A DNA stretch of 49,424 bases. It comes from an uncultured Saprospiraceae bacterium. Lineage in GTDB: Bacteria; Bacteroidota; Bacteroidia; Chitinophagales; Saprospiraceae. Location of the stretch: NCBI GenBank assembly GCA_937923485.1, contig CALDUE010000092.1:1-49424 (forward strand), written 5' to 3'. The stretch's first letter is position 1; each line of letters begins with the position of its first letter. The position numbers were made by a program, and so were the translations under genes. The notes under the pieces were generated by a model, which ran no database searches, had not been told where the DNA came from, and worked only from the letters and a program-made list of their open reading frames with translations. Below are positions 33,658-43,604 of this stretch, in pieces.

Positions 33658-33709
33658 GGACAGTGGGTTAACAATCTTTAGGTGTACGGTGATTTGTACT
33701 AAAAGTTGA

Positions 33710-33988
33710 TCACTCTACAATGACTCCTCGCCAAAAGGCAACGCGGCCTTTAATCTTATCTGCAATGGGCTTTGTTTCAGGATAGTACCAAGCCGCATCC
33801 TTATTCTGCTCGCCTTCAATCTCAACATTGAGGTAGCTGGCAACCCCCTTCCAAGGGCAATTTGTGTGTAGTTCGCTTTCGCTAAAACGTTCAGAAATTA
33901 GTGATTCTCTTGGGAAGTAGTGATTTCCTTCGACAACGATAGTATCGTCTGATTCGGCGAGTAGGACGCCTTTATAGGTTGCACGCAT
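33710..33988 (-). CDS. DUF427 domain protein
   Basis: This 92-residue protein has the DUF427 pattern: TYKGVLLAESDDTIVVEGNHYFPRESL, HTNCPWKGVASYLNV, DAAWYYPETKPIADKIKGRVAFWRGV. It is small and cytoplasmic with no known enzymatic role. A promoter-like TACTTTTA lies four bases before the ATG. A one-mismatch 14-mer (33875) is inside the coding sequence and reads FSES in the protein. Confidence 0.87.
   Translation of the reverse strand: MRATYKGVLLAESDDTIVVEGNHYFPRESLISERFSESELHTNCPWKGVASYLNVEIEGEQNKDAAWYYPETKPIADKIKGRVAFWRGVIVE
33875..33888 (-). repeat. 14-mer copy, one mismatch (position 6 A)
   Basis: Plus strand GCTTTCGCTAAAAC, in the DUF427 gene. Confidence 0.7.
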
Positions 33989-33992
33989 GGCC

Positions 33993-34000
33993 TAAAAGTA
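33993..34000 (-). promoter_or_regulatory. TAnnTTTA element four bases before the DUF427 ATG
   Basis: On the minus strand TACTTTTA (last base A instead of G) is followed by GGCC and the ATG at 33988. Confidence 0.3.
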
Positions 34001-34144
34001 CAATACGCTGAAGTCTTCTGAGCGTAACGCAAGAGTCTAAGAGCTTCTGCACACAAGGCGCAACCTGCATATTAGCAACTCGCACCTCTCTGGGACTCTA
34101 TTTCAAGACTTCATCTTACTGATTTTGAATCACTTACCAGTACA

Positions 34145-34158
34145 GCTTTCGCCAAAAC
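34145..34158 (-). repeat. 14-mer, exact, intergenic
   Basis: Plus strand GCTTTCGCCAAAAC in the 451-bp gap upstream of the lipoprotein gene. Confidence 0.9.
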
Positions 34159-34439
34159 CACCTAGAAAATAAAGTGACTCAACCCGACGAATCGTAGAAT
34201 TGGATAGACTTTAAAAATACGAAGCGGTGCAAATCGGGTATTCGTATACCAGACCAAGGGTAAAGTGCTACCTCATGTGGGGCATGCGCTATTGCAGCAC
34301 CCCAAGAAGTGCCCTTACACTTGCATCAGCGCCTCAGGGCGAATCAGCTTAACCAGCTTTACACACACACACTTTAGAAAGCGATCGCGGACATCACCCC
34401 TCCGCCCCCAGCGAGCGACGCAGCAACAAACACAGTAGC

Positions 34440-35168
34440 ATGCCGTTCACTTTTCGTTTACCCGTATTGGGCACCGTTTTCCTCGCACTTATACTCTTGA
34501 CAGCTTGCGGAAGTCCTAAACTACTTCTAGACGCAAACGCTGATAATCTCCGCAAAGCGCGAACGATCACCAATACCTTCTACGACGCTTACGGCCAAGA
34601 ACTTGGTCTTAAAGACGCGCCATTTGTCACGGTGGGAATTGAAGGAGGTCCTGGCTACTCCTACGACGAAAGTCATAACGTGCTTTTCATTACTCCTTTC
34701 AGTCACGCTGACTTCGATACGCAAAAATTATTTGCAAAGGCAGCAAGAGAACAACGCGCTGGCGCTAGTTATGACGAGTTGCTGTTTACTTTTTTCGCAG
34801 CGCATCAAATGATGCACCTCGTATATGATCGCTTACCGCTTGCTCCAACGAATCAATACGAGGAAGAGCAGCGAATCAATACAATGACATGGCTTTTTCT
34901 CAAGGAGTACGACCTGATGCCTGTCAACGAAATGGAACAACTTGAGTTACTCAATGCCTTAGAGGCCAACCTCGTACGTCGCTTTCCTTCAATTCTGAAT
35001 AAGAAAAGTAGCGTTGCAGATCTCGAAGTACTGGATAACGGCAGCTACTGGTACGTAACGAGCGTAAGTCTACAGAAATCACGACGCGTTGCCGATGCTA
35101 TGGGCAGCCAACGCAATTACGTAGGAAGTCTTAGCGGTCGTGTAGCTGAAGCAGAAGCAAGCAACTAA
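34440..35168 (+). CDS. Lipoprotein with metallopeptidase-like HQMMH motif
   Basis: This 242-residue lipoprotein has a lipobox ending LTAC with Cys23. The centre has FFAAHQMMHLVYDRL (His122, Gln123, His126) followed by EEEQRIN about 15 residues later. That layout resembles metallopeptidases, which use HExxH with a downstream Glu, but the catalytic Glu is Gln here. It may therefore be an inactive relative or a metal-binding protein. The residues after 190 are probably a separate tail. No known family name. It converges on sprA with only a 19-base gap. Confidence 0.65.
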   Translation: MPFTFRLPVLGTVFLALILLTACGSPKLLLDANADNLRKARTITNTFYDAYGQELGLKDAPFVTVGIEGGPGYSYDESHNVLFITPFSHADFDTQKLFAKAAREQRAGASYDELLFTFFAAHQMMHLVYDRLPLAPTNQYEEEQRINTMTWLFLKEYDLMPVNEMEQLELLNALEANLVRRFPSILNKKSSVADLEVLDNGSYWYVTSVSLQKSRRVADAMGSQRNYVGSLSGRVAEAEASN

Positions 35169-35187
35169 ATCAGTTGAAGTCTCTCTA

Positions 35188-38100
35188 CTAGTTCAGCTTG
35201 AACCTCACCGTAAGTCCTGCCTGCGTATTCGTCGTCGGGAAGCTCGTGGATACCTTCGGCGTTTGTCGACGGTAATCGAGGAACAAACGAAGACTAAGCT
35301 GCTCGTTGATTTCATACTCTGCACTTGGACTCAGTGTGAAACTCGTAGCACCACGGGTAGGTTGATCTCCAATTTGATCAAGTTGACGATTCAGCGTTAC
35401 ATCATCAGAGTAACGTATGTCAATCTGAATATCTAAGTCATTTCCGACACCATTCTTAGGTCCTCCTCGACGAGGGGTACGACCTGGTTGACCAGCATTT
35501 TGGGCCTCTTCTTCTTGCTTACGCTTCGAAGTTGTCTTCTTCGCCTTCACTCCGAAATATTGAAGTAAGTCAACATTCTTGATTACATAACCATATCCAA
35601 GACTGAACTCATCTGAATTTCGCTCAGCAAGCGTATTGTCAACGAAGCTCATTCCTAAGTTTCTCGTTTTACTTACACTCAATCGAACGCTCATCTCATT
35701 TTTAAGACGGGCATCGATACCGATAAGAGGCGAGAATTGCTCGCTGATGACGAGGTCAGGTATTACAAGTTTTGAATAGAAACTCTGGGTTGCAGGGTTG
35801 GTCGAGGTTCGTGATGTCGCTAGCAAGTTTGTATTGAAGCTATTAATTGTCAGAGAACTCTTGTAGCTATGGGTCAGGCTGAAACTGGTAAAGATTTCGT
35901 CCATACCCTTAAGCCTCGCCAGACCATTATAAGTAAGTCTCCAATTGACTTTTGGTAAAGTATTTAAGACATCCAGCCTTACATTATTTGCATCTTGATC
36001 GGTGTAAGCCGCTAAGAATGAAGCGAGTTGAACTTCTTGTTGATTTGGACCAAACCCTTCTAAGAATCCCCGTGACGCAAATGCGGTATCAGCATGTGGC
36101 TGACCTGGATTAGCTAGTGTTGAGTTCAGGCGTTGACTTACGATAACTCGATTATCCTCGAAGTTCTGGAACAAGTCAGACTGATTCGTAAAGAGTGTGT
36201 TTACCGCTCCGTAACTGATGGTGTAAGAACCTATATCTACTGGTACCAAGCGCGCGAAATTGTTACCTGTACCCAATGTATCCTTGAAGAACTCACTGTG
36301 GTTTTCAGCAGAACGCTTGTTTAGGTCTAAGTCAATTCTAAAATCCTTAAATGGCTCAATAGTCATTTGCGCCGCTAAATTCTGGGAGAACGTCTGAAAG
36401 ACTTGTTGATTAAGTCGGATATCATCCGTAAAGAATCTCTGGTTTTGGAAGAGGTAATCTTGATCGCGAGGTCCTCCAAATGAATTTCGGATATCTGGCT
36501 GCAGACCTCCAACGAAGTCAAACCCTGGATCTTTAAAGCCTTGCGACAATCCTAAATATTCAGTTTGCTCCGTGTACCCTGGAAGTGTTGTACTAAACTC
36601 TTCACTGAACGTCACGTTCGCTCGTCGAATGAGCAGGAATGGTCGGATGGCTATGCGCTCAATTTTTGAAACATCACGCTCTCTTTTTTTCTTTTTCTTA
36701 TCGCCTTTCTTCTTAGCATCTTTCCCATCAGCATCCTTTCCATCTTTGGAATCAGCATTTTTAGGATCATCTGAAGCTGCATTATCTTTTGTGGCATTAT
36801 TACCTAAAGCTCTACCTCGAGGATCTCTTCCTCGCCCTCCTCTCTTAGAGGCTGCTTTATTTCCATTTTCAATTTTCTGGAGATACTTACTCTTACGATA
36901 AAGTGTCTCAAAATTCAGGTCTCCACGAACTTGACGTTGCTGCCCGTTAGAGATTACGTTTCCTAGGAATGTAAGATCTTGAGATGCAGCATTCCAATTA
37001 TACGTGCCCGTATATTGGGCAGTAATGTTCATGAAATCCAAGAATGGAATTTGCTTCGTTGGAAGCGTATAATTCACATTAAAGTTGTGCTGATACGCTT
37101 TGTTGCGACCGAAGTTGCGGAGGGCAGTCCATACTTGCTCTTTACGCACATCCTCGGGGAAGGGATTCTCATCATCATCAAACGTCGGAAGTTCGTCTAT
37201 CACCGCACGATTGGTAGCATTAAACTGGAAACGTAATCCTTTCGAGAAATCCCAATTCAAGTTGTAATCGCGATCCCAGGTCCAGTTACGGTTGAAAAAC
37301 GTATTTAGTGCAGGATCAGTCCCACTAAAGCGATAACGCGTGGACTGAAGAATTCGATCCATTGTCGTTGAGAAAGCGAATCTGCTTGGTAGCGGATTAA
37401 AGTTTAACTCTTTGACGAGGTCGAGATATTTGTTGTTTTTTATCAGCTTCTTAAATGGAGTAATTGGTTTGCTTTTTAACGCATAGTTGTAATCAAGCGA
37501 ACCGAAATAATTTACCGTTTCATCTAATTCAATTAGCGGTGTTGTACGGTCTGTTTCATTGTAGACGTAGCTTACACTAAAGTTCGAGATATCCCACGGG
37601 AGAGGCGCACCATCGACTTTGGTTCGCTCTTTACGTACGTTCGTGAAGTTGATCTCACGCTGTACCGTTTTGTCTTGAGCTTGGCTCCGAATAGAATCTC
37701 TTGTATTGGCTGGAGCAGCGGCAATCTTATCTTTTAGATTGATGTCTAAATCGTACGGGTCAAATTCCGGACGTTGTACATTGTTCGAGTACACCACTGT
37801 CATAGGAACACGTACACCACTGTCGTCCGGTAAAAATTTACCCATCTCAAAAGAGCCGACGACATCGTAAACGAATTCGGATCCCCTCGCGCGTTCAACA
37901 AGCTTCTGATCTAACGATCCCCAGCCTATCGAGGTAAAGGAACCACTTGCGCTAATCGACCCAAAATCTGCAAGTTGCATATCTAAGCGAGCTAATCCAG
38001 CAGATCCTCCACGCTCATCAAGTCCGTTTAGGCGAAGCTCATTTACCCATACTTGCGTACAGATTTCTTTTGCACCTCCAGCCGGATTCCGTATGCCGAT

Positions 38101-41100
38101 CATGACACCTTTCACCAAGCCTAGGTTAGGATTACCTATGATAGAGAGCGTTCTTCCTCCACCCGGAAAGCGGCCATCATCAATTGTAAATTCCTGACCT
38201 AAGGGTCTATTTGTTCCGTTACGCTCAATTTTTAAATCAATGAGATCTTGAAGGTTTATTTCAAGGTTATTGACTGGTGGCCAGATTACATCTGAAAGCT
38301 CATCAGCTGATAAATTTGGCGTAATTTGAGATGCACGCGTAAAACTCAGCGGAAGTTCATATTCATAGTAGTTGTCCAAGAAATCACTACCGAGCCTAAT
38401 AAAGAGTCTTGCATCTTCATTCTCTAAAAGTTCTGGAGCGACATCAGTTCCATCAATGTCAAACTCTTCAGCGTGAACGAACATGCGCAACGTTTCATAG
38501 ACGCGCATGTCTAAATTGACAATCTTGTAAATACCTCTCGCATCTCTGTCTTCCAAGCCACATACGGTGATGACTTGAGACTGCTCATTCTGTTGCAGGT
38601 TACCTACGGTATTAAGCTGTTGCTCACGAACAATTCCATTAGGCAGTACATAGCCAAACGGTTGACGGCCACTATTTTCTTCGATATTAACTGCATCAAT
38701 ATCAAAGAATACATCTGGCTCTGTAGTAATACCAGGACCAGGATCTCGAAGCGCTGTAGTACGCAGGTAGCGTCGCCACTGGTTACGAACAAGATCAAAT
38801 CGTGCGAAACGGAAAGTTACTGGACGCTCAAAGCCCTTCATGTACATCCGTATGTATCGGATTGATCGAAAATCTTGGATTGATCCAACTTTCGAATCGT
38901 ATTCGTCGAGCGGAATCTTAAATCGATAGAAGATCATCTCTTCTCCGTTCGGACCTGGAAATCTTGTCTCCTGTGTGATATACCTAGCAGCTTCGAGATC
39001 GACTTCGCCAGGTGCGTTTCCTTGGCGGAAAGGGATTTTATATTGGAAGTAACTCTCCGTTTCTGAAAGTGTGTTGTCTCCATTGAGATCCTCGGTATCT
39101 GGGAGAGTTGAGAATCCAACAGCAATGCCGTTATCAGAGGCAATTGGTGAGTTTCCTTCAAAGCCATTAAAGCGTTTGTAACGCTCTACAGTTGTTGTCG
39201 CAGTACTGTTTTGGAAAGATACAAAGTCATCATTGGCAGGATCGGCCATGATTTCTTGTTGGGCTCCAGGGTTTGTAATGTCTGGAAGAACTTGGTTTAA
39301 CCACTCAGAAAAAACCGTAGCTTCTCCATCATTATTTAAGCCATCAAAGCCAATATCTTGTTCAAGACGGTTGGCTTGCTCCGTATCAAATGCAGGAGTT
39401 ACTGGGGCCATTCGTGGCACGCGACCGTAAGTGGTAAGGTCAGTCGGGCGATTTCCATTGTCACCATTTCCCGCAGGTAAACCGTTTTCAAAAAACAGGC
39501 GACTATCGCGAATAATATCTTCGGAAACATTACCAAATTCAATGTAAAGGTCCCCTTCGAATTCAGATGAATTTCGTGCATCTAGAAAAGGACTCAAGAC
39601 GATAAATTCCAAGAATTCTATGTTGGCTGCTTGAAAATCATTCGTTTGCAGTTCTCTCATAATCCCACCAAATCGGGAACTAGGATCTTCTAGTCGACCA
39701 TCATCGGTAAGACCCGCTGATGTGCTGTAGCCTCCATTTGGAACATCAAAGTTGTACGGTCCACGTTCTTGCGGATAGTACGTCAAGTCAAAAGTGAACA
39801 GCGCATTGTTTGTGAACTGGTTGAGCTGACGACCTGGGAAGAGATCTTGTGGCTGTACCTGAACATCATAAACGGTTGGTGTTCCAGTTCTTCCAACATT
39901 GTCGATTCGATACCAGTTAAGCAGGGCGCGGTTTGCATTCAAAGCAAGCGAATCCTCACGGCTTACAAGTGTTGGCCTTGCTTCCGGGAAAAGCGGATTA
40001 TTCTGAGGAACGGAGGCGAGTGTCCAAGCGTTAAGTGGTGTCTTCAAGTCAAATCCTGAGGCAGAGCCCTCAAAATCATCCACGTAGACCGTTCCACCTT
40101 CATCATTCAGATCGATAGCCCTCGAGTGGCCCGGCTTTAAGAAGGCAGCCTCTGCTGAGAAGTTGATGGTCGATTGCTCTTTTGTACTTAGCCCAGGAAT
40201 CTTATCTACGAAGCGAGTAAGCCATGGAGCGTCATCACCGTAGACCAAATCAACACCAAAGATCCTGTTATTAATAGGATCGTCGCCAACATTTACTTTC
40301 TGCGTGAATGGTCGTTCAAAGAGGTGTAAGTAGGTGCCTCCAAGACTTAGTTTTTTATTGAATTCGTAGTCAGCCCTAAGACCAACCATCGATCGGTTTT
40401 GAAGACCGAACACTGCATTGTCCTCAAAACTTACTCGAACTGGTACACCTGAGGTGAGGAATGCATCGTTAAGGATTTTGATTCTACCAATATTGTAGTC
40501 AATCTCATAATCCTGCCCTTCCCTGAGAATCTGCCCAGCCGCTGTTACACGTACTGATCCTCGAGGAATATTAAAGGCTCCAAGACTAATCTCACTGGAG
40601 ACGCTAGACTTATACGATCCCTTGATGATGTATCGGTTAAATTCGGGGTACTCCCGAGCACGAGTGACCGTGGAGTCATAGAGGATATTGTAGACAAACC
40701 GCCGTTCATCAGCGGGGTCATCAATCTCATCTTCAAGTTTTTGTCCAAAGGGTTCAAGCACCGGGAACATAATTCGACCATTCCTCGGGTAAATCGTTAA
40801 ACCTGGAACAAAGTCGAAAATTCCATCAGGTTGAGGGTCAAGCTGAACGTTGAGTTGATCAACATCCAATACGCGGATCAGAGGAACATTTGCAATATTA
40901 GATTCTGGCAAGAATCGCTTCTCACCCTCTCCTGGATCTTCGTAGGTAATGTTCAGTAAGAAGTCTTCTTGGTTTACCTGGTAAGCACCGATGTTATAGA
41001 AGTTCTTCATCATCAGCGCCCAGTTTGGGACATCAACTCGCGGAGTGGTACTCTTAAGCAAGCGCGTGTAGATCACATTCAAGTTGGTAGTGTCTCCAAC

Positions 41101-42594
41101 TGGTAAGTCGTTTGAGAACTCACCTACTTTGAAGACTCGTCCATTGTACGTATACTCATACGCCACAGCGAGTACTTGATCTGGACGAACGTTCACGTTG
41201 ATACTCACGAAACCAAGCTCAGGGTGGTAGCTGAATTCTGATTCTGTGAGTAGACGAGCACGGACGCGCTCAAAATCACGCGATTGCTGCATATCGAAGA
41301 ACGGTCCTTGGAGGCGTCCTACAATGTTTTGGCGAAAGCGATTTGAAGGATTACTTACAAGATTATCAAAAAGTGCGTTCGCTCCGTTATCGGGAAGGAT
41401 TTTGCCATCAAGGCTCATCCCGCTGTTTAGGTTGATTTCGTTTGATCGGTTAGGATTGGTTATTTGATCAGGAAAGCCCTCACCTAAATCGGCAAGAGCT
41501 ACAATCTCACGAACACCTTCTGTCTGGTCTCGATCATTGGTGAGCCAAACCTCAATACGATTGATCTTAAACTGGGAGATGATCGTAGGGAGATTTTGTA
41601 AGGACTCCTCGAAGGATTCAAGATTAAAGTGGGATAGCAGGAAGTGACGATTCTCGTCATACTGATCTGCCCGAACCTCAAACTCTTGGAACTGAGCACC
41701 ACCTTGAATTTCGATCTCATCACGCTCCGTCTTTTGCTGACTTGCGAGGGCCGTAACTTTCAGTCGACCAAACTTGAGATCTGCTCGTACACCCAGAAGG
41801 CCTTGAGATCCTTGTATAAGTGATGAACGAAGCGGAAGGCTTACGTTGCCTGCTTCGATGTTTTGCAGAATTTCATCTTCTCCAAACTCGGCAGCATTGT
41901 AGGTAACCTTGATAAGCTGACGGTCGAAACTGAAGTTTGCGCTGTTGTTGTATGATGAGCTCAACTGAAGCTTTGACCCGATAGAGCCCGTAACGTTCAT
42001 TTGAATGTTCATCTTGAAGTCGAAACCACCTGTTCGCTGCTGACGTGCAATCAAGGCTGGGTTCTCGGTCGTTCGGAAATCGACCCCGAAAGTGAGGTCG
42101 ATGTTGCCTCGTGTATCAATATTGACATCAGAACCACCAAAGAGGCGATCAACTAGACTGTTCTCGACATCGATTGCTTCAATCGGATCCTCTACATTTC
42201 CAAGACCTACTCCGTCTGCACTTACCCTTCCCTGAAGCTGATCGAAGTAACGCTGCTGTGACTGACGATCACGGAACTGCTGATACTCATCGAAAGTGAG
42301 ATAGGTGGGAGATCTGAAGTATGATCCACCGATGCGCTCTGTGACGATGTATCGGTTAGAAACAGGATCGTATTCTACTTCCTGCGTAACCGAAGCTGGG
42401 TCACGTAGATCTATGCGGTTCGATGGAGGATCTGTGATAAAGTCACCACTCCGATCCTTTATAGGTGGAAGCGTATCTGAACTAATCTCAAAGAGATGTG
42501 GTTCAATATCGTGTAGAGATATAGATGTCGCTGAGGCAGTAGTGCCGGCGGCTATAAATAGTGCTACAGTGAGAAGTATAAACGTTGACTTCAT
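35188..42594 (-). CDS. sprA: Cell-surface translocon protein SprA (type IX secretion)
   Basis: This 2468-residue protein matches SprA, the giant outer-membrane barrel that forms the T9SS translocon and is needed for gliding. The signal peptide is MKSTFILLTVALFIAAG, with cleavage near SATS. SprA-type repeated regions (ANLKF-like strands such as GSYKSSVSSEISLGAFNIPRG and VYVDDFEGS, IDLNDEGGTVYVDDFEGSA) follow, and the C-terminus ends in a barrel strand (QAGLTVRFKLN). Residues about 1905-1985 are a highly charged Lys/Asp/Gly insert (RGGRGRDPRGR, KDGKDADGKDAKKKGDKK) not expected in a barrel. The exact 14-mer (41326) lies in the gene. ruvA is upstream, a common SprA neighbour. Confidence 0.93.
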   Translation of the reverse strand: MKSTFILLTVALFIAAGTTASATSISLHDIEPHLFEISSDTLPPIKDRSGDFITDPPSNRIDLRDPASVTQEVEYDPVSNRYIVTERIGGSYFRSPTYLTFDEYQQFRDRQSQQRYFDQLQGRVSADGVGLGNVEDPIEAIDVENSLVDRLFGGSDVNIDTRGNIDLTFGVDFRTTENPALIARQQRTGGFDFKMNIQMNVTGSIGSKLQLSSSYNNSANFSFDRQLIKVTYNAAEFGEDEILQNIEAGNVSLPLRSSLIQGSQGLLGVRADLKFGRLKVTALASQQKTERDEIEIQGGAQFQEFEVRADQYDENRHFLLSHFNLESFEESLQNLPTIISQFKINRIEVWLTNDRDQTEGVREIVALADLGEGFPDQITNPNRSNEINLNSGMSLDGKILPDNGANALFDNLVSNPSNRFRQNIVGRLQGPFFDMQQSRDFERVRARLLTESEFSYHPELGFVSINVNVRPDQVLAVAYEYTYNGRVFKVGEFSNDLPVGDTTNLNVIYTRLLKSTTPRVDVPNWALMMKNFYNIGAYQVNQEDFLLNITYEDPGEGEKRFLPESNIANVPLIRVLDVDQLNVQLDPQPDGIFDFVPGLTIYPRNGRIMFPVLEPFGQKLEDEIDDPADERRFVYNILYDSTVTRAREYPEFNRYIIKGSYKSSVSSEISLGAFNIPRGSVRVTAAGQILREGQDYEIDYNIGRIKILNDAFLTSGVPVRVSFEDNAVFGLQNRSMVGLRADYEFNKKLSLGGTYLHLFERPFTQKVNVGDDPINNRIFGVDLVYGDDAPWLTRFVDKIPGLSTKEQSTINFSAEAAFLKPGHSRAIDLNDEGGTVYVDDFEGSASGFDLKTPLNAWTLASVPQNNPLFPEARPTLVSREDSLALNANRALLNWYRIDNVGRTGTPTVYDVQVQPQDLFPGRQLNQFTNNALFTFDLTYYPQERGPYNFDVPNGGYSTSAGLTDDGRLEDPSSRFGGIMRELQTNDFQAANIEFLEFIVLSPFLDARNSSEFEGDLYIEFGNVSEDIIRDSRLFFENGLPAGNGDNGNRPTDLTTYGRVPRMAPVTPAFDTEQANRLEQDIGFDGLNNDGEATVFSEWLNQVLPDITNPGAQQEIMADPANDDFVSFQNSTATTTVERYKRFNGFEGNSPIASDNGIAVGFSTLPDTEDLNGDNTLSETESYFQYKIPFRQGNAPGEVDLEAARYITQETRFPGPNGEEMIFYRFKIPLDEYDSKVGSIQDFRSIRYIRMYMKGFERPVTFRFARFDLVRNQWRRYLRTTALRDPGPGITTEPDVFFDIDAVNIEENSGRQPFGYVLPNGIVREQQLNTVGNLQQNEQSQVITVCGLEDRDARGIYKIVNLDMRVYETLRMFVHAEEFDIDGTDVAPELLENEDARLFIRLGSDFLDNYYEYELPLSFTRASQITPNLSADELSDVIWPPVNNLEINLQDLIDLKIERNGTNRPLGQEFTIDDGRFPGGGRTLSIIGNPNLGLVKGVMIGIRNPAGGAKEICTQVWVNELRLNGLDERGGSAGLARLDMQLADFGSISASGSFTSIGWGSLDQKLVERARGSEFVYDVVGSFEMGKFLPDDSGVRVPMTVVYSNNVQRPEFDPYDLDINLKDKIAAAPANTRDSIRSQAQDKTVQREINFTNVRKERTKVDGAPLPWDISNFSVSYVYNETDRTTPLIELDETVNYFGSLDYNYALKSKPITPFKKLIKNNKYLDLVKELNFNPLPSRFAFSTTMDRILQSTRYRFSGTDPALNTFFNRNWTWDRDYNLNWDFSKGLRFQFNATNRAVIDELPTFDDDENPFPEDVRKEQVWTALRNFGRNKAYQHNFNVNYTLPTKQIPFLDFMNITAQYTGTYNWNAASQDLTFLGNVISNGQQRQVRGDLNFETLYRKSKYLQKIENGNKAASKRGGRGRDPRGRALGNNATKDNAASDDPKNADSKDGKDADGKDAKKKGDKKKKKRERDVSKIERIAIRPFLLIRRANVTFSEEFSTTLPGYTEQTEYLGLSQGFKDPGFDFVGGLQPDIRNSFGGPRDQDYLFQNQRFFTDDIRLNQQVFQTFSQNLAAQMTIEPFKDFRIDLDLNKRSAENHSEFFKDTLGTGNNFARLVPVDIGSYTISYGAVNTLFTNQSDLFQNFEDNRVIVSQRLNSTLANPGQPHADTAFASRGFLEGFGPNQQEVQLASFLAAYTDQDANNVRLDVLNTLPKVNWRLTYNGLARLKGMDEIFTSFSLTHSYKSSLTINSFNTNLLATSRTSTNPATQSFYSKLVIPDLVISEQFSPLIGIDARLKNEMSVRLSVSKTRNLGMSFVDNTLAERNSDEFSLGYGYVIKNVDLLQYFGVKAKKTTSKRKQEEEAQNAGQPGRTPRRGGPKNGVGNDLDIQIDIRYSDDVTLNRQLDQIGDQPTRGATSFTLSPSAEYEINEQLSLRLFLDYRRQTPKVSTSFPTTNTQAGLTVRFKLN
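41326..41339 (+). repeat. 14-mer, exact (in sprA)
   Basis: On the non-coding strand of sprA; the protein reads R-F-R-Q-N. Confidence 0.9.
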
Positions 42595-42856
42595 TCGTCA
42601 GTTCAAGTCCATTTGATTGGACGGTGGGTCGGTCAGGAGGGATTACTGGAATGTATCGCCGAGAAAGGGTGCATTAGTATAAGCTGAGGTCAATCTTTTT
42701 ACAGATTTGGTCATTTAACTGCATTCTTAATCAGGATATGGCCCAATTTCAAGTTTTAACGTCTTCAAAGTGTACGTAATTCACAGCATTGAGTTTCGCT
42801 ACAGGGGTGAATGTACAGATACTATTTCCACCTCATACGTGAGCGAGATGTTAAGC

Positions 42857-43471
42857 CTATTTACCTAGCTCCACTAAGGCCGCACGCACCAATTCTCCAT
42901 CTGTATCCAACTTCGGTTGCGCCTTGGTGACTTTGTTGAGTGCTCTTTGGGCTGGAATTTTGGAGTACCCAAGAGCTTGAAGTGCTTGCAGCGCGGCCGT
43001 TCGAGCCGAATTTTCAGACGCAGGACTCGTCAACTGGACTCCATCCGCCACGTCTCCACCGAGCACCTTGAGGATCTTATCCTTCAAGTCTAGGATGATC
43101 CGCTTTGCTGTTTTCGGCCCAACTCCTTTGATGGACTTGAAAACATCTTCTCGATCTTGCGTGATGGCGGCGGCAAGTTCATCGGGCTTGATGCTGGACA
43201 AAATGATGCGAGCGGTATTGGTTCCAACTCCTTGAACACTAGTAAGTAATAAGAATACATCCCGCTCCATCGTCGTTGCAAACCCAAAGAGTGTAGGGAT
43301 GTAGTCTTGACCGTTTACATGGTAGTGTATGAAGAGTTTTGCGCTCTCTTTCCCATCGATAGCAGCATAAGTTTGTAAGGAAATATTGACCCTATACCCC
43401 ACTCCTCCAACGTCAAGGACAATGGCATGAGAGGTTTTATGAGCGATCGCACCTTTGAGATAGTCAAACAT
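42857..43471 (-). CDS. ruvA: Holliday junction branch-migration protein RuvA
   Basis: This 204-residue DNA-binding subunit holds the Holliday junction for RuvB. It has an OB-fold N-terminus (MFDYLKGAIAHKTSHAIVLDVGGVGYRVNI), two helix-hairpin-helix motifs (LLTSVQGVGTNTARIIL, FKSIKGVGPKTAKRIILDLKDKI) and a C-terminal RuvB-contacting domain (ALQALGYSKIPAQRALNKV). Length is usual. It is directly upstream of sprA on the same strand, with a 262-bp gap. TACGTTCG lies four bases before the ATG. Confidence 0.96.
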   Translation of the reverse strand: MFDYLKGAIAHKTSHAIVLDVGGVGYRVNISLQTYAAIDGKESAKLFIHYHVNGQDYIPTLFGFATTMERDVFLLLTSVQGVGTNTARIILSSIKPDELAAAITQDREDVFKSIKGVGPKTAKRIILDLKDKILKVLGGDVADGVQLTSPASENSARTAALQALQALGYSKIPAQRALNKVTKAQPKLDTDGELVRAALVELGK

Positions 43472-43475
43472 GCAG

Positions 43476-43483
43476 CGAACGTA
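43476..43483 (-). promoter_or_regulatory. TAnnTTYG element four bases before the ruvA ATG
   Basis: On the minus strand TACGTTCG is followed by CTGC and the ATG at 43471, so the transcript should begin at or beside the start codon. Confidence 0.5.
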
Positions 43484-43592
43484 CTACTTACACATCAAGT
43501 CTACATGCATGTTGTTCGTCCAGAGGATAATATTCAATTGGGGCGTTAGAAAATTGGGCTGTTTACTCGATCAATTAGCTGGCTAGAGGTAG

Positions 43593-43600
43593 TAGGTTTG
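43593..43600 (+). promoter_or_regulatory. TAGGTTTG element four bases before the purD ATG
   Basis: TAGGTTTG matches TAnnTTTG completely. CCCT separates it from the ATG at 43605. No convincing -33 TTG box is visible at the usual distance. Confidence 0.55.
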
Positions 43601-43604
43601 CCCT

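Larger units (their letters stand above)
33989..34439. other. 451-bp gap with one exact 14-mer and no supported gene
   Basis: It contains the exact 14-mer at 34145 and a small GGTAT/ATACC hairpin near 34237, and ends in low-complexity ACAC sequence before the lipoprotein gene. I recognise no RNA gene. Confidence 0.5.
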
